A DNA stretch of 64,000 bases from Chrysopilus asiliformis (lineage: Eukaryota > Arthropoda > Insecta > Diptera > Rhagionidae): positions 21,423,530 to 21,487,529 of the forward strand of contig OZ035962.1 of the NCBI GenBank assembly GCA_964034945.1, written 5' to 3'. Position 1 is the first letter of the stretch; each line of letters begins with the position of its first letter. The translations under genes and the position numbers were made by a program. The notes below the pieces were generated by a model that was not told the DNA's origin, searched no databases, and saw only the letters and a list, made by a program, of their open reading frames with translations. Below, one piece after another: positions 25,685 through 36,848 of this stretch.

Positions 25685-25963
25685 CGGTAGAACCTTGATA
25701 AGTCGAAGTTAACGGTTACAGACAAAACTTTCAGTTATCGAGATATCGAGGTTTAGACTTTTCGAGGATAATTTTATTTTTAGTGAAGTATATTTCGAGG
25801 TTGCAAATTGGAACCCCTAAAATTACAAGCGACCAGAAACTGACAAAACTTCGACTTAACTAGGTTTACTTTCGAATTATAAAAATAAGATAACACGATA
25901 AAGAAATCTTGTAGTTATCAAGGGATTTGAGTTATCGAGTTTCGACTTCTCGCGGTTCTACTG
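25685..25963. mobile_element. pogo/Tigger-like MITE in the divergent promoter
   Basis: The left end CGGTAGAACCTTGATAAGTC pairs imperfectly with the right end GACTTCTCGCGGTTCTACTG. TA dinucleotides flank both ends (25683-25684 and 25964-25965). Ends of the form CAGTAGAACCTCGAT with TA duplication are typical of pogo-group Tc1/mariner elements. At 279 bp it cannot encode transposase. It occupies about a third of the spacer between the DNAI4 and Rab34-like start codons. Confidence 0.65.
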
Positions 25964-26090
25964 TATTCTGATATTTATAAGACGTTTCGGTATACAAGGT
26001 ATTTTTGCTCTTCTGTAAAATTTGATATTTTGGACTTAGCACCACTTCATTAACGTTATATTTTGAATAAAAATTGATATTTTAATTTCC

Positions 26091-26109
26091 AACGGTTTCC
26101 TAAACCGTT
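26091..26109. promoter_or_regulatory. Perfect 8-bp inverted repeat in divergent promoter
   Basis: AACGGTTT and AAACCGTT flank a 3-base spacer, CCT, about 245 bp upstream of the Rab34-like ATG. The symmetry suggests a dimeric binding site. It does not fit the RFX X-box consensus (RYYNYY N1-3 RRNRAC), because the fourth right-arm position is C, so no factor is named. Confidence 0.3.
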
Positions 26110-26354
26110 ATTAAAAAATTAAGTGAGATATGTTTTAAGTTGATTCTCTCTAAGCAAAAAATAAAAATTCCGAATTTATTATCCCACTCTCCTCTACTAT
26201 TTCGTTAACGGCTTACGGAACAGTTGGAAAAAAATTCTGCGGTTGAATTTGTGGTATTCAGAACTTGATCGCTCAAGATCACTTGTTTCAGAAAAATTAA
26301 AAACCACTTGTGAAGTTAAAATTAGTTTAATTCGTGGTGATTTTAGTTAAACAA

Positions 26355-28565
26355 ATGGATCGAACACGAACAGATCAAAGGCGAATTATTAATAAATTTC
26401 CTGGACCTTATTTGGACAATGAAACGCCATACATTATACGGGATTATTCAAATCAAACAAAAGTGATCGTTAATAATAAAGTCCTTCTGTACATCAATAT
26501 TTGTAAAGCAATATTTGTTGGTGACGTTGCTGTAGGAAAAACATCTTTGGTTAATAGGTTAAATCCAAATATCACTAGCAATTGTTTTTAACATTACAGT
26601 TGGTTCAATTTTAAGGTTTTGTAATGATCGATTTGAAGGTGGATACAAAGCAACGGTCGGAGTTGACTTTGAAATCGAAAGGTTCAGGATCATGAATGTG
26701 CCGTTTAATTTACAAATGTAATGTATCCATTTTTGACTTATTGTAGCAAATCGAAATTAAGTGATTTTAAGGTATTCAAGTTCATTTCCACTTCACCTTT
26801 GAACAATTCGGTATTGTGATTTACCAAGTGAAATCTAGTACATACTTAATACAAATCTATAACAGAATATGAGAAATTTAAATCTCAAAGTTGTTTTTGG
26901 TTGCTGTTTTGCAAATTTCAACTGAATTCAAGCAAGATAGTTACAATTTTTTGTATTATAAACAATATAAAGAATTCTCTAGATCTAAGTGTGGTGTTTC
27001 GTTTCCACGTCCAAAATAAGTGGCTGACTTTTTGACATTTTAGTTCAAGGTAATGGCGGGCCATAAAAATAGGTGAAATTTATGTCTAATCAAGACCTAC
27101 AATAATAAAAATATGGAAATCTAAATAACAAAAATATAGAAAAAAGTATGAATTTCTACATTAAACCCACCTATAGCTAGAGAGCCTATAACCTAGAGAG
27201 TGGACAATCGGAGATGTGAAAAACAAACGCGAAAAACTTTAAAAATTTGATTCATTGGTACAAATAATTGTCAAAATAACTGAAATCGGTTACTATAAGT
27301 GACAAACTCATGTCTATCATGCGCGCATCGCATTGGTATACATGTGGAATGGTGCTGAAGTGCCAATTTAAGTTTTTAAAACCCATCGAAACTAGTATTT
27401 CAATAGATTTAAGTATAGAAACAAGTAACTGGTAACTAAGTAGATATATACTTTGATCCAAGCTCCCATATTTGTTTTAACTGTTTCAAAAACTCAAATT
27501 GCCATTAGTTGTTGTAATAAATTGAAACGACTGTTCTAATATGGTGAAAAAACGGTCCTAACAGAATTTTCTAATTCGCCACTATTTGGATTATAGACTG
27601 TCTACTTATCTATATAATTATAGCTACTGATACTGATTTCAAAAGTGTCTTCCAATTATTATTATTTCTATCCAAACAGGGTAAACACACCAGATTGCAT
27701 ACTTGAAATCTTACAAATTCAAACAATTATAACTTAAAGAATTTTTTTCTAGATGGGACACTGCGGGCCAGGAAAGATTTCGTTGCATTGCACAAGCGTA
27801 TTACAGAAACGCAAACGGTAAATTTTTTTATTCATTTGTTTTTTTAAATTGGTACAAACTCTACTTTAACGAATACATAAAATTTTAAAAGATTTATGAC
27901 AGGTTTCACGAAATTTTTGTCGAACACTAAATCAAGTTAGTGAGCTAATTTTAAGCAAAAAGAACCTGCTATTTAGTGGCTGCTTAAAGTTTCGTGACAC
28001 CTGCCATTAGTATATGAAAGTCATGTGCGATTCACATCGGATATTTTATTTTAAATTTGATTTATTTCAGTGGTTGTGGTTGTGTTCGATATGACGAAAG
28101 AAAGCACTTTAGCATCTACCCCAAAATGGTTGGAAGATGCACTTCGTGTAAATCCTTCCAGGCCTTTTGTATTCCTGGTTGGAACAAAACGTGACCTATT
28201 GGTAGTATTTGTTTTTTCTAGAAAAATACTATTTTGACCAAATACTTCATAGGACGCCGATCGATTGAATAAAGTAGAAGAAAAGGCTAAACAAATGGCT
28301 CGTGATATTAGTGCTGAATTTTGGAGCGTGTCGTCAAAAAACGGAAATTGTGTGGTGAATTTATTTCAGCGAATAGTGGCACTTTCATTCGACGAAGCAG
28401 TTAAGCAATCTTTAAATGAATATCAATATATCAAGGAAAGCACCAATAGTGTTATATGTAAATATTTTTCTTAGATATGTTCTGATCTTTATAAAAAAAA
28501 TTTCAGATATAAAGAACTCAAAAGGACCATTATGTGGAAAGAAAAAATACTGTAGTGCATGTTAG
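26355..28565 (+). CDS. Rab34/Rab36-type small GTPase, 6 exons, 254 aa
   Basis: Exons 26355-26557, 26616-26717, 27753-27817, 28071-28201, 28253-28457 and 28507-28565 join in frame at GT-AG sites. A 55-residue N-terminal extension precedes the G domain. P-loop GDVAVGKTS is at 56-64. Switch I YKATVGVDFEIERF spans the exon 2 region. Switch II begins WDTAGQERFRCIA at about 103. The guanine-base motif is TKRD in place of NKxD, as in vertebrate Rab34-type proteins (GSKKD), and SSK serves as the last motif. The C terminus ends KKKYCSAC, a basic stretch with two cysteines suited to prenylation. Words such as KATVGVDFE and RFRCIA point to Rab34/36 rather than any other Rab. Vertebrate Rab34 acts at the Golgi/lysosome and in ciliary vesicle assembly. 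Reading past the exon 5 donor would give a truncated tail without cysteines. Confidence 0.88.
27897..28006. mobile_element. Small inverted-repeat element in Rab34-like intron 3
   Basis: The left end TGACAGGTTTCACGAAAT pairs with the right end GTTTCGTGACACCTGCCA with a few mismatches. At about 110 bp it may be an internally deleted MITE. No duplication is evident. Confidence 0.35.
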
Positions 28566-30012
28566 ATAAAATAATTTTAGAACTTGTACAAATTGTCTGG
28601 ATTTTGAAATGTTTTTTAAAAGTTGAATAGGAAATAAGAATTAAAATTTTAATCAAAACAAATAAAATTAAATTAATAAAAAGTGTGTTTTTTAGACTTC
28701 CAAAAACATTTGCCCCGGAAATACAACCAGCACAGTCGTGAGCACAGCGAGTTGTCAAAAAAAGATTAATTTCACACATTTTTATAATGCCGTCTGACGC
28801 AGCCTAATGTCCGGGCTGAAAAAAGTTCACCACCTTTCATGCCGGCGTCAACTGTAATCAGTTCAACGCCGCCAAGATGTTCAAAGTCCAATTAAAATGA
28901 ATAATTTTAAAGAGAAATTAATTGCAATTGTTGAAAAAATCACTCAATGTTATACAAAAAGTCGCAGTTATTTTACAGTTCGATTTTTTCATTGAATTTT
29001 TCACTGCTTTTCAGTATTGAATTAAAAGCTAGAATTAAATTTAACATTAAAACTGCCTCTAACCTCAACAATTTGGCATATGCTTCTCAACAAATTCAAC
29101 GCCTTTCACAATTTTAATATTACTTCATTAAAACCAGTAAGGAAGGATTAAAATAATTATTGATTTTAAGGTTAACCAAAAAAAACGACAATAAAGGTAC
29201 TCTAGACATATAAAGAACGTGGTATTTATCTTTTTGGAACATACTTTAGGTAATATTAATCGGTCTGAATATATTAAAATAACGTAAGATTACTCATTGA
29301 AAATGATATAAAAAGGTCTAATGTTTTTTTTTTGCTTGTTAACTTCAATTGCGTATCTTAATTTACATCTTTATTTAAGTTAAAGTAATATGCGAAATTA
29401 ATTTGACTCGATGAGTTTCCTGCATTTCCAAAGTTGCCAAATCGTAACTTCTGACTTTCATTTCAAAATTTGAAAAATATATTTGCTTTTTAATATCGAC
29501 ACGAAATATTATTATGTTTTCTATGTGATATATTCTTTACATTTCTTCGTCAACATTGTTCGATCAAATTGCATTATTTATTTATCTATTTCACAACCAA
29601 AAGGCAAATTGCCTTATACAAAGGTGTTCAGCAAAACTAACTAATTAGGTTAATTTAATTAAGCATAAGTTTATCAAAAAGAAACTAATTTTAGATTGAA
29701 AGCACAATGTTCAGATATAAATTAAAAGAAAAAATTTACAAATATAAATACAAATTAAAAATAAATTAATTAAATAAACAAGAAACCTCAAACCACAAAA
29801 AACCAACCATACTAAAAAAAAAACCGTCAATTTAAAAAATATATAAATGCCAAAAATTAAATGTTTACAATCAATAGCGTTTAGAAGCAATTAATTAATT
29901 CAAATTGCTCGGTAGAGACTTGATCAAAGTTTTGTGTTTTCATGTGATTGAATACTATTTCCACAGATCTGACAACACCGTTCATGACGTTGATTTTCTC
30001 TTTTTCGTGAAA
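28566..30012. other. Intergenic region between Rab34-like gene and RpL23A
   Basis: AT-rich sequence with AATAAA words near 28,660-28,680 that could serve the upstream gene. No other gene or repeat with clear ends was seen. Confidence 0.35.
29990..30012 (+). promoter_or_regulatory. TOP-like pyrimidine tract before RpL23A start
   Basis: The sequence TTTTCTCTTTTTCGTGAAA immediately precedes the ATG. A run such as TCTCTTTTTC is what 5'-terminal oligopyrimidine mRNAs of ribosomal proteins start with, so transcription probably begins within this tract and leaves a very short 5' UTR. Confidence 0.5.
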
Positions 30013-31638
30013 ATGGCACCCAAGAAGCCTACCGACAAGCCAGGTGAATTGATTTATTAATATTTTCTTGATTCTGCGTTATTTAGAACTCACAAAAGTG
30101 TATCAAAATATCGGCTTTTTAATGGGGAATTTGAAAATCGTAAAAGAAATTGTGAATTTAGGGTTTTAAAGGAGGTTTGTGCTAAGCAGAGTACTTCCAC
30201 GCGGTCACTTTGTAGTTGTGTTGTTTAAGTATTTTTTTGTGTTAAAATTTACGAAAAGGATAGTCTAATTACGAAATAAGATTCACTTTCATAGAAGCGA
30301 CATAATGATTAGAAAAAAACGCGCAATTTAAGAAAAAAGCCTAATTTTTTGAGATTTTTAACATAACCTCAACATGTTTACAATTTGAATTGCAGATTAT
30401 TTGAATACAGCCCGAAGCTTTCTAATACATTTTTAACATAACGACAATGAAACTAACTTGTTTGAATTTCTATTTTAGCTGGCAAGCCAGCAGAAAAGAA
30501 ACCTGAGAAGAAACCAGCCGCCGCAGCTTCTGGAGCTGCATCTGGCTCTGGCGAGAAGAAGCCAGAAAAAAAACCCGCAGAGAAGAAGCCTGCGACTGAG
30601 AAAAAACCAGTCGAAAAGAAAACAGCCGCCTCCACATCTGCCGCGAAGCCAGCAGAGAAGAAACCTGCAGCAGCCAAGAAACCCGCTGCCGGAGCTAAGA
30701 AGACCGACAAGCCCGCTGACAAAAAGGCTGCTGGAGACAAGAAGTCGGCTACCAAAAAACCTGCATCCGCTGGCGCTAAAAAGCCAGTAGCAAAGAAGAC
30801 TGCAGCAGCCGCCGCCAAGCCCAAGGGCAAGGATGCCAAGGCAAAGAAACCAGCAGCCAAGGCTGGAGTCAAGGACAAGCCAGCGCAGGCTAAATTAGCC
30901 GCTAAGGCTAAAGCAGCAAAGGCGAAGGCCAAGGCACCACTTAAGACTCCAAAGGGAACCGCCAAGGCTAAAGCCGTCGCTTTGGTTAAGGCTAAGAAGG
31001 TCCAAACTAAGGTGATTATCATTTATGTTAATGTAAAGTACATTTCCGTGCACCAAATGATGATTTTAATGTAGGAATCTCATTGATGTCTAATGAAAAA
31101 AAAATTCAAACTGATTAAAACACTTTCATTCCCAATAGTGTTTGGTGGTTATTAGCCTTTTTTAATGGAATTGTTTTTTTAAACAGGTCATCAAGGGAGT
31201 TTTCGGAACCCGTACACGTAGAGTGCGTACAAGTGTTCATTTCCGCAGGCCGAAAACTTTAACACTCCCTCGTAATCCTAAATATCCAAGGAAGTCGGTG
31301 CCAACCAGAAACCGGTAGGAGATCAATGAAAACTGGTGTTTTGTTTTAAGTTATTAACTGTTTTTTAATCTTTCAGCATGGATGCTTACAACATCATTAA
31401 GTACCCACTAACTACTGAAGCGGCAATGAAGAAAATTGAGGATAACAATACTTTAGTATTCTTAACGCATCTGAGGGCTAACAAGAATCACGTGCGTGCT
31501 GCCGTACGAAAATTGTACGACATCAAAGTAGCTAAAGTCAACATTCTCATCAGGCCCGATGGACAAAAGAAGGCATACGTCAGATTAGCTCGGGATTACG
31601 ATGCGCTGGATATTGCTAACAAAATTGGCATAATATAA
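30013..31638 (+). CDS. RpL23A: Ribosomal protein uL23 (RpL23A), 4 exons, 317 aa
   Basis: This is a large-subunit protein at the peptide exit tunnel that binds 28S rRNA and forms part of the SRP and chaperone docking site. Exons 30013-30043, 30479-31011, 31187-31314 and 31377-31638 join in frame at GT-AG sites. The first 175-185 residues are a Lys/Ala/Pro-rich extension with repeats such as KPAEKKP and KKPAAAKK, like the histone-H1-like extension of Drosophila RpL22 and RpL23A. It is longer here than the Drosophila protein (about 277 aa). The conserved core follows: [19 protein letters not shown], then [42 protein letters not shown] and the terminal [15 protein letters not shown] is at 31696-31701, 58 bp after the stop. 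An antisense Ala/Phe-rich frame over exon 2 is a shadow. Confidence 0.95.
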
Positions 31639-31695
31639 ACTGGGGGTAGTCTGCTATTTTGTCTTTTTCAACACCAAGACATTACTGAATTTTTA

Positions 31696-31701
31696 AATAA
31701 A
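31696..31701 (+). terminator. Poly(A) signal of RpL23A
   Basis: Canonical AATAAA 58 bp downstream of the RpL23A stop codon, within a T/A-rich context. Confidence 0.6.
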
Positions 31702-32264
31702 TTGTTTAAAAACAATAATTGCATTTTTTTTCATTTATAGGTGGGAAAATGGAAAAAAATAACATTCCAATTAACCATACAGACTAGAATCAAGTACGTT
31801 TTTTATGAGTATAGCCACAAGCTCCACATACTTTAGAAGCTTTAATAGTTGAAAAAAAACTGAAGTCTTCATCAGAAATTACCTATTTCCTCAAAAGCCA
31901 AACTACCGTGTTCCCTTTTGCGCCATTCATTCATACGATATTTTGTTGCTTTTGTAGTTAAATACGTCACTTTGTTCGATTACTATCATTTGTCTGATTC
32001 TAAAAGCGACCAATTCGAATGGGGCAGTATATCAGAAGTTTCTTCACCAATTTTTTTTTTCAATTTATTAAAACTACTTGAAAAAAAATATACCTAGGTT
32101 ATGAACTTGTATTAACCGATTTCAGTTTGGTAAGTATTTTTGGAAATCAAAATTTTGAAAGTACGTTTTTTTAGCATGGTTGTCAATTTTATCTAGATTT
32201 TAGGCTCCCTATCAATGCTAAAGTGAAAGAAGAAACATTTCAATATATAGCGTTTTTCCAACAA

Positions 32265-32742
32265 GTATGGCAACAATTGTCTCATGGAACAAAACAAACT
32301 AGGGGTCCTATCGCCGAGAACGATTGAATCAATTTTTTTCGTCAATGCAAACAAATGACATCGTCAATAAAGCATACTGTTTGCATCGCCAAAGCATTGG
32401 GGATGTCCGCTTCGATAGCGCATTCATCGCCGTTCTAACTGGATTAGGCGCTATCTATTCTATTCGATCGACCATCGTTGGCCGGAACGATCGAAAAACA
32501 ATTTGGTATTGCGTAAGGTTCATCGTTCAAGCAATCGCTATTGTGAATTTTCAATAGGCCAGTTTATTAAGCGCTGATCACTCTCTAGATTACAGTCTCT
32601 CTATATTTGGCCAATCACCTGTAATAGAGTTTTATTATAAAATTATTCCGTACATTTTATTTCATATTTTTACATGCACCGCCCATAGCAAACATTCTTG
32701 TCTACTGCTTTATTTTCTTCCATGAGACAAGTGTTGCCATAC
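32265..32742. mobile_element. MITE with 30-bp inverted ends between RpL23A and SLX9
   Basis: The left end GTATGGCAACAATTGTCTCA and the right-end reverse complement GTATGGCAACACTTGTCTCA match, and similarity runs to about 30 bases (28 identical). The element is 478 bp with no transposase. I could not see a clear target-site duplication. A 77-codon frame inside it is not recognisable and is probably fortuitous. It sits 235 bp before the SLX9 ATG. Confidence 0.7.
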
Positions 32743-32874
32743 ATGTGTTTAGTTGATGGAAAATCCCTATCGAGTTTGGCTCACCTTGTTTTTTAGCAAA
32801 TAAGAAATGTCAAAAACATGGTTTTGTTGACAGCAGTTTGTACAATTTAATCTTTATTATTGAAGGAAACAAAG

Positions 32875-32961
32875 GTAAATTTAGCTAATAAAATAAAATA
32901 ATTAATAACTAGTTTATCAGAAAAAATATACTACCTCGATTTAACCAATTTCTGATTTTAG
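32875..32961 (+). other. Likely 5' UTR intron of SLX9
   Basis: The donor AAAG|GTAAAT at 32874/32875 and acceptor TGATTTTAG ending at 32961 bound an 87-nt AT-rich segment just upstream of the SLX9 ATG. The downstream exon would begin 15 nt before the start codon. Inferred from splice signals only. Confidence 0.5.
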
Positions 32962-32976
32962 TGACTGAAATCCAGT

Positions 32977-33552
32977 ATGGGTAAAGTGAAGAAGCTAAAG
33001 AAATCGACAAGTACTACTTTAAATCAGAAACCCGGGGTAGATAAACAAAAGACGGAAGTCGCTGTGAAGAAAATAAGTTCCGGCAGTAAAGTAATGAAGA
33101 AAAACGCCAGTTCTGGGAAAATCTCATTTGAGAAGACCACGAGTGTGAAAACTACCGGAAGCCATGTGCACAAAAAAGACAAATTGAAACAGAAACGGAA
33201 AACCCTTTTGAAGAAAATCCACTTGATTAGACGTGAGCGAAAGGAAGAGATCAAAAGAAAACGGCGAGAAAAAGCTCCACTGGTTGGTGATCTCAAGGCC
33301 TTAAGGGATGCTTTACCATCGCTAAGCGAACTACTCAAAATTGACCGGTCGGAGATAAAGTTGGGCGCTCAAGAGTTTGGGGCGCAACCCACAGAAAATT
33401 TAACAAAAAAAGCGCGATCAAAGAAACGCAAGGAGGAATTTTTGAAAAGATATAACGATTTTGAGGCTGTCATGAAACACCCAGACTATAAGAAAAGTCC
33501 TAGAGAAGCAATTGCACATCACATCCGCTTAACTAGGAATTTAGAAGACTAG
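32977..33552 (+). CDS. SLX9: Ribosome biogenesis protein SLX9 / FAM207A family, 191 aa
   Basis: SLX9 is a nucleolar protein associated with pre-40S particles and needed for efficient 18S rRNA maturation and export. The single coding exon starts MGKVKKLKK, as in the human protein (MGKV...). A Ser/Lys-rich segment follows (residues 1-60), then a basic coiled stretch (65-100, KLKQKRKTLLKKIHLIRRER). The signature PLVGDLKALRDALPSL is at 101-116, corresponding to VVGDLHPLRDALPEL in FAM207A. The C-terminal box is FEAVMKHPDYKKSPREAIAH, corresponding to FQELLASPAYRASPLVAIG. Family length is 180-230 aa, so this looks complete. A poly(A) signal lies at 33574-33579. RpL23A, another ribosome gene, is immediately upstream on the same strand. 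Confidence 0.88.
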   Translation: MGKVKKLKKSTSTTLNQKPGVDKQKTEVAVKKISSGSKVMKKNASSGKISFEKTTSVKTTGSHVHKKDKLKQKRKTLLKKIHLIRRERKEEIKRKRREKAPLVGDLKALRDALPSLSELLKIDRSEIKLGAQEFGAQPTENLTKKARSKKRKEEFLKRYNDFEAVMKHPDYKKSPREAIAHHIRLTRNLED

Positions 33553-33573
33553 ACTATTAGTTGTTAAATGTAC

Positions 33574-33579
33574 AATAAA
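33574..33579 (+). terminator. Poly(A) signal of SLX9
   Basis: AATAAA 22 bp after the SLX9 stop codon. Confidence 0.6.
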
Positions 33580-34526
33580 TATTTCATATAACAATTGTTT
33601 TTGACAATCTTTTCGACTTCGGAGAATTTCTACGGCTTGATTGTTGAATGTTTTGACATTCGAATTTTTTTTTACAGTAATCTAGGCCAAGATGTGTAAC
33701 TAGTTTCTACTTACTTTTTCAGAAGAATTTTTTCTGCAACATCTTTGTTGGTTATGATTTTACAAAACTTACCAAAAAATCTATGCTCCTATAATGGTAA
33801 AATAATTAAAAGATTTAAATTCTTATCCATTAAAGTATGCTGGGAACAGTCAAACGTTTTCCCTATGTGGTGACAAGAGAATCTTTTTCTTATTGCGGTG
33901 TTGCATAAATCGTATTTTTCAGTGGTTCTGTTATTTCATAACAATACGAGGAAATTGCAATTTAACTTGTTCTTATCATTAAGGAAATATACCAGAGGTA
34001 TCTAAAGATGTGCAGGAAAAGTATGTTTTTGGTGCCATATCCATATTTATCTAATTTTTAGTTACATTAGGAATTTAATATTCTAAATTATTACCGCTCT
34101 GTAAAAAAACGATTTGGACCAAAAATGTTCACTCAAAATCAACTTTGATAACGCTATTCTCTCTGCAGATAATCTAATACTTGGTGATCCAAAGAAATGC
34201 GATCTTTTGGGATTTGTTTGGGATCTGTAAAAAAATGTTCGTCACACGATTTTATGTAATTATTAGTAATTTTCATTTTGGAAAGCCATTTTAGCAGAGA
34301 AAACTTCTGTTATGCCATGATAACAAATTCTAAAATCTAGCCTGTTAGGCCATCAAAATAGAAAACAAAAGCAGTTTGAGCTTTTTTTGTAGAGTTGTAA
34401 AAACCACATCCAGAAAGTAAAAAAGCGTCAGATTTAAAAGGATCTTAAGCAGCAGCGTTAAGCTGAAAATGTCCGTAGTAATTTCAGCGCGGCGTTTTTG
34501 TTGCTGCTGTGTGTACTACATAGATT
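33580..34526. other. Intergenic stretch
   Basis: AT-rich with no supported coding frame, tRNA or repeat ends. Confidence 0.35.
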
Positions 34527-34740
34527 GAAAAGTCCTGGGACTTACTACTAAACCACCAACCAAATATCCTAAAATTTGGTGTGTAAAATTTTGGTGACAT
34601 TCATTTCATTTGTTTGCGAGTGGCAGTTCTGAATCGTTACTTTAGCTTTTGTGAAAGCAATAGACCAAAAAGAATGTCATGTTTGATTAACTATTGCTTT
34701 CTGGCAAACAAAATACCGTCAGAATCCAAAAATTACTAAA
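34527..34740 (+). mobile_element. 5' remnant of a mariner-family element
   Basis: It begins with TTGAAAAGTCCTGGGACTTA, the kind of sequence found at mariner ends. After about 130 bp of leader it reads IDQKECHV in one frame and LINYCFLANKIPSESKNY in the next, matching the start of mariner transposases (typically D-K-E-F-R-V-L-I-K-H-C-F-L). The frame is broken between these pieces and the rest of the transposase is missing. Recognised by eye from the protein pattern, so moderate confidence. Confidence 0.5.
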
Positions 34741-34785
34741 AGTACGTAATTTCCACAAAATTACGAACGAAATCAAGTAAAAACA

Positions 34786-34996
34786 ATGGATACAACCCTG
34801 CATCACTTATTCAGCTCTCTTCAGCAAATCAGTTTTGACATTTGTGCTGCACTGGAAAAACGGAAATATAAGAAAAAGAAGCCGTGTTCTGCACGCGAAG
34901 AGGATATATTAGTAAACCTGTGGTCTGAAAAAATAAACAAGCTACGCGGGGCAAAAAAAAGGACCTGTTTTTGATGCGATTAGATATGAAATGGAA
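34786..34996 (+). pseudogene. Myb/SANT-MADF-like DNA-binding domain exon with frameshift
   Basis: The ATG frame gives 62 codons. Its C-terminal part SAREEDILVNLWSEKINKLR matches the first helix of Myb/SANT-like domains that accompany PIF/Harbinger elements and many insect expansions. At an eight-A run (34953-34960) the frame closes within a few codons. The +1 frame continues the family pattern as GPVFDAIRYEME up to a GTAATT donor at 34997, with an acceptor TTACAG about 20 nt later. A one-base change in the A run would restore continuity, so this is either a recent pseudogene or a homopolymer sequencing error. The second half of the gene was not found. Confidence 0.5.
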
Positions 34997-35555
34997 GTAA
35001 TTGTTTATTTTCATTACAGATAATTTCCATTTTCGTCTAAAGGGTCTAATTCTGTTTGCACATATTTCATTGATGTTTTGAATTGTATTATTCATCATAT
35101 TACTAAAATTCATAGCAATCCTGTAGTTGAAATGTCAAACAGAATTACCTTAACCTCTGTGTGAACACTTTGGTTTAAGATCTAAATCATTTCTCAAAAT
35201 TACGTGATTTTGCGTCGGTGAACATAGTATAAGAATTTTTGAAGGAATTTAAATAAGTTTAAAAAAAATAGTAAAACGCTCTCTAATACCAAGTCCCAAA
35301 TCATTCAAATATTGCAATTTAAAATCATAAAAATTAAATCAAATTTTTATTGATTCCATTCCAATAATCACTTTTATTTTGAATCTTTGCTTAAATTATC
35401 TTCTTTAACTTGTTCTTTTACATACTAATTAAATATATTTCATGAAACTTACTAATAATAAAAAAATATGTTTATATATAAAAAACAAACTGTAAATCAA
35501 AAAATAAAAGAATTAAAATAAAAAATCAGTGAGATCAAAAATAATTGAAGAGCTC

Positions 35556-36053
35556 GGTGCAAAAACCGGTCATCTCCACTTTTTCAAATTTTTCAGGAGA
35601 GACAAAAACATATTTTTTGGTGTACGATAAAGTTTACAAATTACAATTTAAATCAAGCATGGGTTCTTACATCATTTTTATTTGAAAAAAAGATTTTTTA
35701 ATTTTTATTGAAAAAGTACTAGCAATTTTATTTTATGGAGATGGCTGTTTTTTGCACATAAGAGTACACAAGCGGGTATCATAATTTATTAATGACTACA
35801 AAATACGTTCAGTAAACCTTAAAAATAAAAAAAATATTCAATTAAAAAAAACGTCAAAAAATAGTTTGAAAAAAAACCAACCGTCAAATTATGTGAAACA
35901 ATGCTTTCAGTCGTCTCCTTTTCTTTAATATCTGTTTACACATGCCTCCATTAAGTCCGGGGTTTGTAGCCAAATGTGCGGATTCGTTTATTCTTGCATT
36001 TGGTATCAATAACTCATTTTCGTCAAAAAGTGGAGATGATCGATTTTTGCACC
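35556..36053. mobile_element. MITE with GGTGCAAAAA inverted ends
   Basis: The left end GGTGCAAAAACCGGTCATCT and the reverse complement of the right end, GGTGCAAAAATCGATCATCT, match and continue into CCACTTTTT on both sides. Length is 498 bp. No duplication could be defined with confidence. It lies downstream of the minus-strand ZFTRAF1 gene. Confidence 0.6.
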
Positions 36054-36848
36054 CAGGTCTTCAATTTTCGTTTTTTTTTATTCATTTCTTTACTGATTTA
36101 ATAAAATGGCAAAACTTACTGATCAATTATTATAATATTAATTAAAATGGTAAGCACCATTGCATAAAATAAAAACAAGAATTTGTTTCTCTTAAACAAA
36201 TACATTAAGAATTGATACTTTCAAATGAAAACTTATAATTTAAAATTTTAACCCTTCTTATTTCCTCAATTGTAATTTTATTCATTAGCATTTATTTATT
36301 ACATAGATCATGTATATTTTAATAGAATTTTATACAATTAAACACAAGTGTATAAAAAAGTTCATTTTAAAATTTTCAACACAATAAATCTCTATTAAAA
36401 AAAGAACATCAAAACATTTTTTTTGAAAAACCGATTGCGAATTATAACCATTCTGTTAAATAAATTCTTTTGAGATTTTTTGAGTTGAAAAATATTTTAT
36501 TATATTCTAAATAAATTCAAAATATTAAAAAAACAAACAAATATTAAACTAAATTTGATTTTGATGAATGTGTAATAAAATAGTTAAAAATAAAAATATT
36601 TTAAAGATATTAGTGTAAATATTGTCATTTCAAAAAACGTTATAAATATATTTAAATGAATCTCTTCTGGTATCTTATCCCATTCTAATCTTTTGTTCTT
36701 CGTTCCAAAAATCGTATTTTTTTTTTCAAAATTCTATAAATTTTTTTGTGTTTTACTTTAAATATGAAATCACGCAGTAGCTTTATCATTACACCAGGCA
36801 AATAATAGAAAATAAAAATAATATTTTCTTATTCTTAACTTGGAATCC

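Noticed and set aside
30453..31022. 189-codon antisense frame over RpL23A exon 2, rich in Ala and Phe
   Set aside because: It is the mirror of the Lys/Ala/Pro repeat region and crosses the real exon boundaries. No independent support.
31051..31119. Box C/D snoRNA-like motifs (ATGATGA and CTGA) in RpL23A intron 2
   Set aside because: Spacing is acceptable, but the flanks do not form a terminal stem and no guide pairing could be shown.
32324..32557. 77-codon frame between RpL23A and SLX9
   Set aside because: It lies wholly inside an inverted-repeat MITE and matches no family.
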